64,000 nucleotides of DNA from Paludibacteraceae bacterium (lineage in GTDB: Bacteria; Bacteroidota; Bacteroidia; Bacteroidales; Paludibacteraceae). Shown here one piece after another: positions 33,145-42,600 of the stretch. The stretch's first letter is position 1. Every line of letters begins with the position of its first letter. A model generated the notes under the pieces. The model made no database searches and had not been told where the DNA came from. It saw only the letters and a program-made list of their open reading frames with translations. Position numbers and translations under genes: made by a program. Where the stretch lies: contig JAFPYI010000038.1 of the NCBI GenBank assembly GCA_017412245.1, forward strand, positions 1-64,000, in the 5' to 3' direction.

Positions 33145-34403
33145 CTTGGCGTATTAACCAAGAGTCCTTCTTGGAAGATGCTTCTTCTTATCTTGATAAT
33201 TTGAAACTCCGTTTCGGTTGGGGACAAGTAGGTAATGATCAAGTGAGCGAATCTGCGTTCGTGCAATCGATTGAAACTCCGGGACCTTACTTCGTAGGTT
33301 ATATCTTAGGAGATCAATTAGTGCCGGGTGCAGCAGTGCTAACTCTGGTAAACGAGAATGGACGTTGGGAGACCAACGAACAATGGAATATCGGTTTGGA
33401 TTTCGGTTTCTGGAATGGCAAACTGACCGGTACTCTCGAAGGATATATTCGTGATACAAAAGATGCTATTCTTTCCATCAATGCTCCTGCGCATGTAGGA
33501 AACCACTGGGCTATGTCTGCTAACTTAGGTACCGTACGAAATATGGGTATTGAGTTGACTATAGGCCATCAAAACAAAGTGGGTGATTTCGAGTATGGCA
33601 TCAACGGAAACCTCTCGTTCGCCAAGAATAAAGTGACGAAAATGAATGGTGGTAGTCCTGATTATGGAGACCGTACCAAAACTGACGAAGGATTACCTGT
33701 TCGTTCGTTCTGGGGCTACAAATATCTAGGTGTTTATATGACGGATGAAGAGGCAACATCTCATCTGCCTAACTCCACGAATGTTGTTAGCGAAGGTGAC
33801 GCCAAGTTTGAAGACTTGAATGGTGATGGTAAGATTGATGAAAACGACTGCATGGTTATTGGTAATCCCTTCCCATGGTTGACAGGATCGTTGACATTCA
33901 ATTTAGGATGGAAAGGTATTGACTTCAGTATCAATTTCCAAGGCGTTTACGGAAATCAAATCTATAATGCTTTGCGTGAGCGTTTGGAAGGAACCGGACA
34001 AACAGCTACATTGAGTAGCGCAATGAAGGATGTACATATTTGGTACAATCAGGATAAGCGTGATGCAATGGAGGCTGCCGGTATTGACTGGAGAGCTTTA
34101 ATGAACCAATATGCAGGTTCTATTCCTAACCCACATGGAAACTCACTTAACGCTGCGAACTCTTCTCGTTTTGTAGAGAGTGGTGCTTATCTGCGTTTGA
34201 AAGATTTGACGTTAGGTTATACACTGCCTAAGAAATACAGCCAGAAAGCGTATATAGACAGAATCCGTGTTTATTTCACGGCAAGCAACCTTCTGACTAT
34301 TACTGGTTATACGGGTTACGACCCTGAAGTAGGTGGTGGCGTGGATTACGGAAACTATCCGCAGAGTCGTACATTCATGTTTGGTATCAATTGTGACTTT
34401 TAA
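33027..34403 (+). CDS. susC: SusC-family receptor, C-terminal part (continuation after frameshift)
   Basis: In frame +1 relative to the N-terminal part, homology resumes with SNKTPSFFTRLHYSYDNRYIATFNFRADASSRF (upstream of the first ATG at 33027) and continues through the barrel: GVWGYFPSMALAWRINQESF, LKLRFGWGQVGND, WNIGLDFGFWNGKLTG, FEDLNGDGKIDENDCMVIGNPFPW and the end YPQSRTFMFGINCDF. This is not a separate gene: there is no promoter or start signal, and the fold is the second half of the same receptor. If the frameshift is real the receptor would be inactive unless a programmed shift restores it. susD follows 16 bases later. Confidence 0.85.
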   Translation: MHYSYDNRYIATFNFRADASSRFKKSDRGVWGYFPSMALAWRINQESFLEDASSYLDNLKLRFGWGQVGNDQVSESAFVQSIETPGPYFVGYILGDQLVPGAAVLTLVNENGRWETNEQWNIGLDFGFWNGKLTGTLEGYIRDTKDAILSINAPAHVGNHWAMSANLGTVRNMGIELTIGHQNKVGDFEYGINGNLSFAKNKVTKMNGGSPDYGDRTKTDEGLPVRSFWGYKYLGVYMTDEEATSHLPNSTNVVSEGDAKFEDLNGDGKIDENDCMVIGNPFPWLTGSLTFNLGWKGIDFSINFQGVYGNQIYNALRERLEGTGQTATLSSAMKDVHIWYNQDKRDAMEAAGIDWRALMNQYAGSIPNPHGNSLNAANSSRFVESGAYLRLKDLTLGYTLPKKYSQKAYIDRIRVYFTASNLLTITGYTGYDPEVGGGVDYGNYPQSRTFMFGINCDF

Positions 34404-34419
34404 TTAGGAGGAGAAGAAT

Positions 34420-35988
34420 ATGAAAAAGATAGTTTATATATTTTTAGCTTTTTGTCTATTTAGCTTCTCATCCTGTGACTGGGTTTCTGAACCCACTCCG
34501 GGTGTAACGCAGTTATCGGATTATTTTGTTTCCGGTCAGGCTTGTATTTATAATGTCAACGCCAATTATGTACCGTTAGCTTGGGAATATAATAAAACCT
34601 ATTACAGCGAGTGGTTTATTGGTGATGTGATGTCTGATGATGCCTTGAAGGGTGGACAAAATATCTCGGATATGGCGGCTGCTTATGAGTTGGAAAATTT
34701 CAAATCCAACGCAGATAATGAGATTGCAGAAGATTTCTACAAAGCCCAATATGAAGGTATTGCGCGATGCAACTTATCGCTTCATTATATTCCGACGGTA
34801 GAATGCGACTCGGATATGAATGAGGCGCTGAAGGAACGTCTGTTGGGTGAATGCTATTTCCTCAGAGCGTATTATTATTTCCGTTTGGTTCGTACTTTCG
34901 GTGGTGTACCTCTGACATTAGGTATCGAAAACGACGACAGCCAATGGAATCGTGTGCGGGAAAGTGCTGAAACTATCTACACACAAATTATTTCCGACTT
35001 GGAGGCCGCTGAATCTCGTCTCTGGAACAAGAGTCAAACAGGAGGTCCGGATATGGGACGTGCTACAAAAGGTGCAGCGCAAGCTATGCTCGTGAAAGTG
35101 AATATGTATCGTCATAATTACGCTGAAGCAAAAAAATGGGGCGATAAATTCCTCGAAGAGCAAGCTACGGAATATAGCCTTGTGCCGGATTTCGCAAGCA
35201 ACTTTACCATCGCAGGAGAGAATAATGCAGAGTCTATCTTCGAAATTCAATATGCCAACGAAGGTACTTCTGACTTCAGCCCCGGCAATGGTGCTACGCG
35301 TGGTACATTCACAACGGTCTTGACTCGTTCACGTTCTACCAATATGGGCGACGAAGGTTGGGGATTCAATAAACCGACTTGGAACCTCTATAACGAATAC
35401 GAGAAAAAAGATTCTTTGCGTAGAAATGCAACGATTATCTTGCTGGATGCGGACCATTTAGGAGACCAAGACACTTATCTTGGAACTTCGTTCCTGAATC
35501 GCAAAACCGGTTTGTATAATGCAGATGGTACCGGCTATACTTATAAAAACGCACATAATACGCGTGGTGTACTGAATAACAAGCAAATCCGCTTGGCTGA
35601 CCTCTATCTGCTCTATGCTGAGGCTTGTGAAGAAACAGGAGATGTTACCAATGCTACTTTCTATCTGAATGAAGTACGTAATCGTGCCGGTTTGGATCCT
35701 TATCCGGGCTATACTTTCGAAATCAACGGAGAGGAAGTAACTTCTCCTACACTGAAAGAGGCTATTCGGCATGAGCGTCGTATGGAATTGGCGATGGAAG
35801 GCCATCGGTGGTTTGACCTCTGTCGATGGGGTGTCGCTTATGAAGTCATGACGGCCTATATGGCGCAAGAAAGCCCTGAGGCCAAAGCAGAAATGCAACC
35901 TTTCAAGAAAGGTATTCATGAGCTGTTGCCTATCCCGAACAGAGAGTGCCAACTCAACAGCCTTTTGATTCAAAATAACGGATATTAA
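34420..35988 (+). CDS. susD: SusD/RagB-family surface nutrient-binding lipoprotein
   Basis: The 522-residue lipoprotein (lipobox SFSSC, Cys near residue 19) is the lid of the SusC channel and binds glycan at the cell surface. Family marks are ELENFKSNADNEIAEDFYKAQYEGIARCNLSL, ECYFLRAYYYFRLVRTFGGVPL, the TPR region DLEAAESRLW and ATKGAAQAMLVKVNMY. Later motifs are KQIRLADLYLLYAEACEETGDV, YLNEVRNRAGL, IRHERRMELAMEGHRWFDLCRWG and LLPIPNRECQLN. Length and motifs are typical. It follows susC directly, and a second surface lipoprotein follows it. Confidence 0.95.
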   Translation: MKKIVYIFLAFCLFSFSSCDWVSEPTPGVTQLSDYFVSGQACIYNVNANYVPLAWEYNKTYYSEWFIGDVMSDDALKGGQNISDMAAAYELENFKSNADNEIAEDFYKAQYEGIARCNLSLHYIPTVECDSDMNEALKERLLGECYFLRAYYYFRLVRTFGGVPLTLGIENDDSQWNRVRESAETIYTQIISDLEAAESRLWNKSQTGGPDMGRATKGAAQAMLVKVNMYRHNYAEAKKWGDKFLEEQATEYSLVPDFASNFTIAGENNAESIFEIQYANEGTSDFSPGNGATRGTFTTVLTRSRSTNMGDEGWGFNKPTWNLYNEYEKKDSLRRNATIILLDADHLGDQDTYLGTSFLNRKTGLYNADGTGYTYKNAHNTRGVLNNKQIRLADLYLLYAEACEETGDVTNATFYLNEVRNRAGLDPYPGYTFEINGEEVTSPTLKEAIRHERRMELAMEGHRWFDLCRWGVAYEVMTAYMAQESPEAKAEMQPFKKGIHELLPIPNRECQLNSLLIQNNGY

Positions 35989-36057
35989 ACAAAACAAACT
36001 TAATCGTTTGTGATTAATAAACAAATCTTTTAATTAACCCAAAACAAAAAAACAATT

Positions 36058-37080
36058 ATGAAAGCAAACAAATTTTTTGCTGTAGCGCTTGCAGCGCTCA
36101 CATTGGTTGGTTTCAATGCTTGTAAGGACAACAACAATCCTGTCAACCCAACCACATTGACTCTGAATGAGTCTGCAATCACCGTAGCTAAAGACGCTAC
36201 TTTCCTCTTGACAGCCAACATGACTGTAACTTGGTCAACCTCTAATGCTGCTGTAGCTTCTGTAAGTGCTACAGGTATGGTAACCGGTATTGCTGCCGGT
36301 AATGCTACTATTACTGCTACCAGCGCTGACAACCAAACTGCATCTTGCCAAGTAACTGTTACCGACGGTGGTGTTACTCCTCCTCCTGTAGCCGGCTATG
36401 CTGATTTTGCACAATTGCAAGGACAAGAGTATTTCGTATTCTTCTTGCAAGGTGGTGCTACACAGTATCTTGGCAACAAAGTTGTTTACAACTTCGGCCC
36501 GAATGACCATGAAGGTCAAGGTTCACGTTGGCTTTATATCTGGAGTGGAACCTTTGGTGCAGGTACCCCAGTTGGTTCTGATCCGTTTGATATGACTGAA
36601 GGTTGGACCTCTTTGGTACAAGGTGGTACAGGCGGTTGGGCAGGCGCAGGCCTTTGCGTTGCTATTAACGATGGCAACAATACGTCTGGAGAAGGTGCTG
36701 ATGAAGACCTCGCTGCTTTGAATCTGCTCAAGACAAAAATAACCAACTATAATGAGTGGTATCTGGCTGTTGCTCTTAAGAATACAACTCAAAATGCTGC
36801 TTATGAATTTGCTGTGATCGGAAGCAATGTATTTGATCCAACCAAGATTGATGAAGAACACCCGAATGGTCAAGGAGTTGAATCTGGTGTAGGTAAAGTG
36901 GTACTCACTCCTGCTGCTACAGGTGAGTGGGTTTACATCGAGAAGAAACTCTCTGAGATTCCTGGTCTCGAGTTTGATAACTTTACGACCAATGGTTCGA
37001 ATATCCTGACTATTGTCGCTACTCCGTATATGGCAGGTGTTCAAATGGATCTCGGATACGCATTCATTTACAAGAAATAA
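36058..37080 (+). CDS. Surface glycan-binding lipoprotein (SusE/F position) with Ig-like domain
   Basis: The 340-residue protein has a lipoprotein signal (FNAC, Cys near residue 22). A bacterial Ig-like domain of the Big_2 type covers residues about 35-100 (LTLNESAITVAKDATF, VTWSTSNAAVASVSATGMVTGIAAGNATITATS). A proline-rich linker (GGVTPPPVAGY) follows, and then a 220-residue domain that is rich in aromatic residues (EYFVFFLQGG, YIWSGTFGAGTPVG, GTGGWAGAGLCVAIND). The position after susD matches SGBP-B/SusE-like proteins, which bind the target glycan at the surface. The C-terminal domain would be the glucan-binding part; this is inferred from position. Confidence 0.75.
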   Translation: MKANKFFAVALAALTLVGFNACKDNNNPVNPTTLTLNESAITVAKDATFLLTANMTVTWSTSNAAVASVSATGMVTGIAAGNATITATSADNQTASCQVTVTDGGVTPPPVAGYADFAQLQGQEYFVFFLQGGATQYLGNKVVYNFGPNDHEGQGSRWLYIWSGTFGAGTPVGSDPFDMTEGWTSLVQGGTGGWAGAGLCVAINDGNNTSGEGADEDLAALNLLKTKITNYNEWYLAVALKNTTQNAAYEFAVIGSNVFDPTKIDEEHPNGQGVESGVGKVVLTPAATGEWVYIEKKLSEIPGLEFDNFTTNGSNILTIVATPYMAGVQMDLGYAFIYKK

Positions 37081-37147
37081 TTCTTGACTTTTTTCGGGTC
37101 GGTGGGACTGATTATCCTGCCGGCTCTCTATGCAAATAATACAACCT

Positions 37148-38458
37148 ATGAAAAATCTATCTTCTTTCGCCATCTTGAGTATGGTTTTGATGCTGTCGAT
37201 GACGGCTTGCGAGAAAAACAATCCGGATGACCCGACAAATGAACCCATCGTGGATTCCAATGATTATGCCTATATTCAGGCTAAAAGTCCTAAACGCGGG
37301 GTTAGTTTCTCATGGCAATTGGACGCAGACTTTGATCTGCTTGGTCCGGTCGTTTCTTGGAGTTATAACTGGGCAAATACATATGCCCCACAACAGGAAG
37401 GCAAATATCAGCAGTATGGAATTCACTTCGTTCCGATGTGTTGGAATAACAATTATAATGCAGATGCTATTGCCGCATATTATGCATCTCATACAGAGAA
37501 ACAAAATTATCTCTTGGGGTATAACGAACCGAACTTGACAGACCAGGCAAACATGACTCCGACTCAGGCTGCTGAACATTGGGCAGACGTAGTCGCTGTG
37601 GCGAAAAATAGTAACGCACGTCTTATCTCGCCGGCCATGAACTGGGGAACTCTGGCCGGATATAGCAATGGTGTACAATGGTTGCAAGAGTTCTTCACCA
37701 AAGTAAATCCAAATGATATTTATGGTATTGCGGTGCATATTTATATGAACTCAGCAAAAGCTGCTTTGGGTGATTTGCAACGCTATAAAGTATTTGGCAA
37801 ACCGTTATGGCTGACCGAATTCTGCGCATGGGAAGGAGTGTCCACCTCGGCCGCGCAAATACAGTTTTTGACCCAAGCCATCAATGCCTTGGAGCAAGAT
37901 CCCGGTCTGGAGCGCTACGCATGGTTTATTCCGCGTGGCGGATATACTACGGAGGCTGCCCCATTTATGTCATTATTGACGAAAACTAATCCTCCTACAT
38001 TGACGGAACGAGGAGTGGTGTTCGTGAATATGTCCAGTTTTGATAAGAATGCAGTTTATCCGTGCGGAAAACGTATTCCGGCTGAGCATTATCGCGCTTG
38101 TAGTGTAGATGAGAATTATTCCTCTCCACTCATCGCTATTTGTACGGACGCAAGCGGTATTCTGCAAATCGATGGTCTGGCGCTCAACCAATGGATGGAT
38201 TACAAAGTCCAAGTCGTTAAAGCCGTAAAGCATTTCCAGATTCGTTATGCAGCTACGCGTGATTCGCAAATCACTATCTACAGAGTAGATGACAATGGCA
38301 ACGAAACACCTTTGCAGGCTGTCAATTTGCCTACCACTGGTGGAAAATCTAATTGGACAACACTCTCTGTTGATTTTACACCGGAAGCCGGAATACAAGT
38401 ACTGCGACTCAAATGTACTGACGGCCTACCGCGTATCAACTGGTTTAAACTCAATTAA
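37148..38458 (+). CDS. GH128 endo-beta-1,3-glucanase with C-terminal CBM-like domain, lipoprotein
   Basis: The lipoprotein (lipobox LSMTAC, Cys21) has a compact TIM-barrel glycoside hydrolase of the GH128 / Glyco_hydro_cc type: GVSFSWQLDADF, VPMCWNN, GYNEPNL with the acid/base Glu near residue 127, LISPAMNW, IAVHIYM, and PLWLTEFCAWEG with the nucleophile Glu near residue 224. GH128 enzymes cut beta-1,3-glucans. Residues about 300-435 form a beta-sandwich of the CBM6-like type (CTDASGILQIDGLALNQWMDYKVQVV, VDFTPEAGIQVLRLKCTDGLPRINWFKLN). I start at ATG 37148 to give a clean lipobox; an ATG six codons upstream is a poor signal. Anchored at the outer membrane, it probably acts on polymer at the surface. 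Confidence 0.82.
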   Translation: MKNLSSFAILSMVLMLSMTACEKNNPDDPTNEPIVDSNDYAYIQAKSPKRGVSFSWQLDADFDLLGPVVSWSYNWANTYAPQQEGKYQQYGIHFVPMCWNNNYNADAIAAYYASHTEKQNYLLGYNEPNLTDQANMTPTQAAEHWADVVAVAKNSNARLISPAMNWGTLAGYSNGVQWLQEFFTKVNPNDIYGIAVHIYMNSAKAALGDLQRYKVFGKPLWLTEFCAWEGVSTSAAQIQFLTQAINALEQDPGLERYAWFIPRGGYTTEAAPFMSLLTKTNPPTLTERGVVFVNMSSFDKNAVYPCGKRIPAEHYRACSVDENYSSPLIAICTDASGILQIDGLALNQWMDYKVQVVKAVKHFQIRYAATRDSQITIYRVDDNGNETPLQAVNLPTTGGKSNWTTLSVDFTPEAGIQVLRLKCTDGLPRINWFKLN

Positions 38459-38535
38459 GGCGCTTTTGGGCCAAAATTCATATGCGCCATAGGGTAATCT
38501 CGGAAGCGCATCGTGGGTATATCGTATCCCGCTTA

Positions 38536-38576
38536 TGTCTTATATATACTATGTATATATAAACCGTGATTTTTGA
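38536..38576. repeat. AT-rich palindrome followed by CCGTGATTTTT
   Basis: TATATATAC and GTATATATA blocks around CTATG, then AACCGTGATTTTT. The same arrangement is at about 645-690. It lies in the gap between the GH128 and GH16 genes. Confidence 0.55.
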
Positions 38577-38607
38577 TTGAATGACTTTAAATACAAAAAA
38601 CGAATAT

Positions 38608-39606
38608 ATGAAGAAGCTCTCTTTTTGTGTGATTATGCTCTTAACTGTATGGGCATTACAAGCAAACGAAACTGCTAACGACTATACACTTGTCTGGTCC
38701 GATGAGTTTGAAGGAAATGCGTTGAATACCAATGTATGGAACATTGAGGTCAACGCCAGTGGCGGAGGTAATAACGAGTTGCAGTATTACTGTGATAGAG
38801 GTGTTAAAGTGGAAAATGGCAACCTCATCTTGACTGCCACAAAAGAAAATTACGGCAATAGGCAGTTCACATCAGGACGTATAAACTCCAAAAACAACCT
38901 TTATTTCAAGCATGGAAAAATAGAGGCTTCTATCAAATTGCCTTCTACTGCAAATGGTCTATGGCCTGCCTTTTGGATGATGGGAAATGATTTTGATCAA
39001 GTAGGATGGCCAAGATGTGGCGAAATTGATATATTGGAAATGGGTAATGCTAATGGAATTTCAGCAGGTACGCAGGATCGATACTTCAATGGTGCCTGCC
39101 ATTGGGGATTCTATAAAGATGGCAATTATCCTAACTATGGAAAATCCTCCACGTGGGATTATAGCCTGCAAGATGGTAATTATCATACGTACACTTGTTT
39201 TTGGGATGATGAGAGAGTGAGAATGTATGTTGATTATGATAAATATCCATCTCGTGACCCATACTATGAAATGGGCCTCGGTGATTCGGATGATGAGTGG
39301 GCTACCGGAAAGTATTTCCATAAACCATTCTTTATATTATTTAATCTTGCTATCGGTGGTAATTTTACCGGAATTTGGGATGCCAATGGAATAACAGCAT
39401 TGGCAAACGGACCGCGTTCTATGTACGTAGATTGGGTACGTGTATATCAACGAGGAGATGCAAGTGAAGAATTTCATAAACCTCAATCACAGGGAATAGT
39501 CTCTATTGATAATAACACAGAAAGCGAAAAGATTCTTTATAATGGTCAACTATTAATCCGTCGCAACGGACAATTATACATGATTACGGGACAACGAATA
39601 GAATAA
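38608..39606 (+). CDS. GH16 endo-beta-glucanase with short type IX-like tail
   Basis: GH16 enzymes hydrolyse beta-1,3 and mixed beta-1,3/1,4 glucans with retention. The 332-residue protein has a signal peptide (LSFCVIMLLTVWALQA), then YTLVWSDEFEGNALNTNVWNIE, NELQYYC, LYFKHGKIEASIKLP, LWPAFWMMGNDF and the catalytic motif GEIDILEMG (Glu139, Asp141, Glu144 by my count), and ends its domain with VDWVRVYQRG. The tail GQLLIRRNGQLYMITGQRIE matches the other short tails in this window. It has no lipobox, unlike the second GH16. The start is ATG 38608 (MKKLSFC), which gives the signal peptide; an upstream ATG at 38581 does not. Confidence 0.9.
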   Translation: MKKLSFCVIMLLTVWALQANETANDYTLVWSDEFEGNALNTNVWNIEVNASGGGNNELQYYCDRGVKVENGNLILTATKENYGNRQFTSGRINSKNNLYFKHGKIEASIKLPSTANGLWPAFWMMGNDFDQVGWPRCGEIDILEMGNANGISAGTQDRYFNGACHWGFYKDGNYPNYGKSSTWDYSLQDGNYHTYTCFWDDERVRMYVDYDKYPSRDPYYEMGLGDSDDEWATGKYFHKPFFILFNLAIGGNFTGIWDANGITALANGPRSMYVDWVRVYQRGDASEEFHKPQSQGIVSIDNNTESEKILYNGQLLIRRNGQLYMITGQRIE

Positions 39607-39618
39607 TCTTTTTCGGTT

Positions 39619-42600
39619 ATGCGTAAAACTATTTGCTCTATTTTATTTCTCACTCTATTAGCCATTTTTCCTGTTTCTCTTTGGGCGCAAACAGGAACAA
39701 TTTACTTTGTCAATACGAGTAATTGGGATGCGCCGTATGCCTATTGCTGGTCGCCAAATATTGTTGCTTGGCCGGGACAAGCAATGACAACTTCTATCCA
39801 AACATCGCAAAATCATGATGTATATGCGTATGATTATCAAGGTCGCACGAATATTATTTTCAGTGATAACGGCAATAATCAAACAGCCGATTTAACGATT
39901 CTGGATAACCAAGCATACCATTTGGCAAAAGGGAAATGGTTTGCTCCTACAGGCTTGTATTTGGTAGGTACTGTTACGGACGAAGATTTAAAGGATGCAA
40001 ATAAATTTAGCACGTGGGATGGTTCTTCTCCTACGGTGGTTACCAAAAGTGTTTCGCTTGCTGCAAATACTACTTATACTTTCCGTGTCCTGTATTACGA
40101 TGGCGTCACTCGGTATTATAGAACCAATAATGCTTACGGCACAATGACTTCAACCAATCATGGTTGGTGGAATATGGATGGAGATGGTGTTGGAGGATCG
40201 CTTTACACGAATATTACAACTACTCGAGGAGGTACATATACATTCAAATACGATTGGGCAGAGAATGTGATATCTGTCGATTGGCCTGAATCAGAATGTA
40301 TAGGAAGTGGCCTGCGGCATTTTGACGGATTTGGAGAACCTATCGAATATAAAGTTGAGTATGCTGATGGCAAAATCAATTTCTCGGTTTGGGCTATCGA
40401 TCCGGCAAAAACAGTTGATTTCTTAGAAGTCCAATGGTGGAATAGTGCTACAGGAAGACAAAATGTAGTCGGAACGGCTGCAAACGGCGTAGGAACATAT
40501 TCTTTGAACCTTGCTTCTTTCCCTGCATTGACTGCCGGAGCGGAGATATATTTCCGTTTCCACTATGGAGTAAGAGAAAACGGAGCCCGTTATCTCACAT
40601 CCAATGAACCGATAGATAATACCAATCCTCAAACATGTTACGTCCGCGTAGGAGATTGTACTGGAGAAACCAATCCGCCTTGTATGACTTCTGCTTCGAT
40701 TGCTACCAATGGTGCAAATAGCGTCACTCTGAATGTAGCTGCAACAGACGACTCCGGCATACCGGATAAATTTGTTGTAACGGAAAATAATTCTCTTATT
40801 GCGGAACAAACCCTTACCGCTACTGCAGGACAAATAACTATCTCAGGACTTGCTTCTTGTACAGACTATACTTTCCATATTGTTGCCAAAGACAAAATGG
40901 GCAATGTCTCTTCCGATAACACCGATCCGAATTGCCAGTACAAAGAACTAAATGTAACTACAGCAGCTCAAACAGACAATATGGCGGTAGGTAAAACTAT
41001 TACAGGTTTGATTACCGATAATGCAGCAGAGCATCCGGGAGCTGCCAATGATGGCAACTATGGCACACGCCATACAACTTATACATGCCACGCCCCCAAT
41101 GCATGGTTACTGGTAGATCTGGGATCTACTCAATTGGTTAAGAATGTGCGCCTTTATTGGGAAGTAGCTTGTTCGGATGATTATGAAATACAATTTTCTA
41201 TGGATGGCAATCGTTTCTACACGGTTTACCATCAAACGACAGAACCTGTTAATGGAGGTTCTCCGGTACCTCCGGCAGGAAAACAGGACCATATTTTGAC
41301 AAATGTACTTCCGACAAGATATATCAAGTTAGTCTCAAACCATTATACCGGTGGCAGAGATTATTGGAGTATATGGGAGTTGGAGGTATATGGAGAAGGA
41401 GATTGTTATGAACCGGATAACACACTTCCGACAATGGTAAGTGCCACTCCCACTGCTTCCACGGAGAGTTCTATCACATTGACTGTTTCGGCTACAGATG
41501 ATGAGACTGATCCTGTATGGTTATATGAAATAGACGGAAATATTTATTGTGCAAATGAAGGCCAAATCATTATTGATGGTTTGACGAATTGTACTAACTA
41601 TAGTTGGGAGGTTTATGCCATTGATAATTCTGGTAATCGTTCCACCAATTATGTAACAACAGTTTCCGCACAGACCACCTCAATAAGTTCAACTACTAAT
41701 CGCGCATTACTCAAATCGGTTACAGCAGGTTATGAGGCATTACCGGCAACTTATGCTGTTGATGGTGCAGGTGTTATTAATGCCAATGATCAAACTCGCT
41801 GGGGAACGCAAGGACGTCCAAGTATTGATAACGATTGGATTCAGGTTGATTTGGGAGAACCAATATACATTGACCATATTAAGATACAATGGGAACAAGC
41901 ACGTCCACAACAATATCAAATTCTCTTGTCGTTGAATGGCATAGATTGGCAAACATGGCAATATAATGTAGCACCTCATTGGGAAGATGCAGGAAATCAT
42001 GCCTATGAGACCTACAATATGAGTGGTGCTGCTGCGCGTTATATCAAAGTGCAAAGCCAAGTAAATGCAACAGATTGGGGAATCAGTATTTGGGAATTTG
42101 AAGTATATGGTACAGGAGAATGTTATATTGCAGATGATGTTCCGCCGGTAATGGTTAGTGCTGCTGTTAGTTCTTCTACGGCTTCAACTGCAACAATTAG
42201 TGTCAGCGCAACTGATAATATCACAGACCCTGTTACGAATTTCAAGATAGGAGATGAGATATACGTTGCTACGGCAGGCGCGATTACAATGGAAAACTTA
42301 TCGCCTTGCCAAACATATACTTGGCGTATCTATGCAATGGACGGAGACGGCAATTTGTCGTTAAATTACATCGATGTTACGCACCAAGTTGAAATGCCTG
42401 CAGCAGGAACCAATTTAGCTCTGTTGCATCCTGTTTATTCCGGATTTGACCAAGGAGGTTGTCCGAAAGGTGCTGCAGTAGACGGAGACCGTACCACCCG
42501 TTGGGCTACAACCGGTCGTCCTACAAGTGACGACGAATGGTTGGTAGTGGATTTGCAGGGAATCTATAAGATTGACAGTATTCAAGTAGAGTGGGAATAC

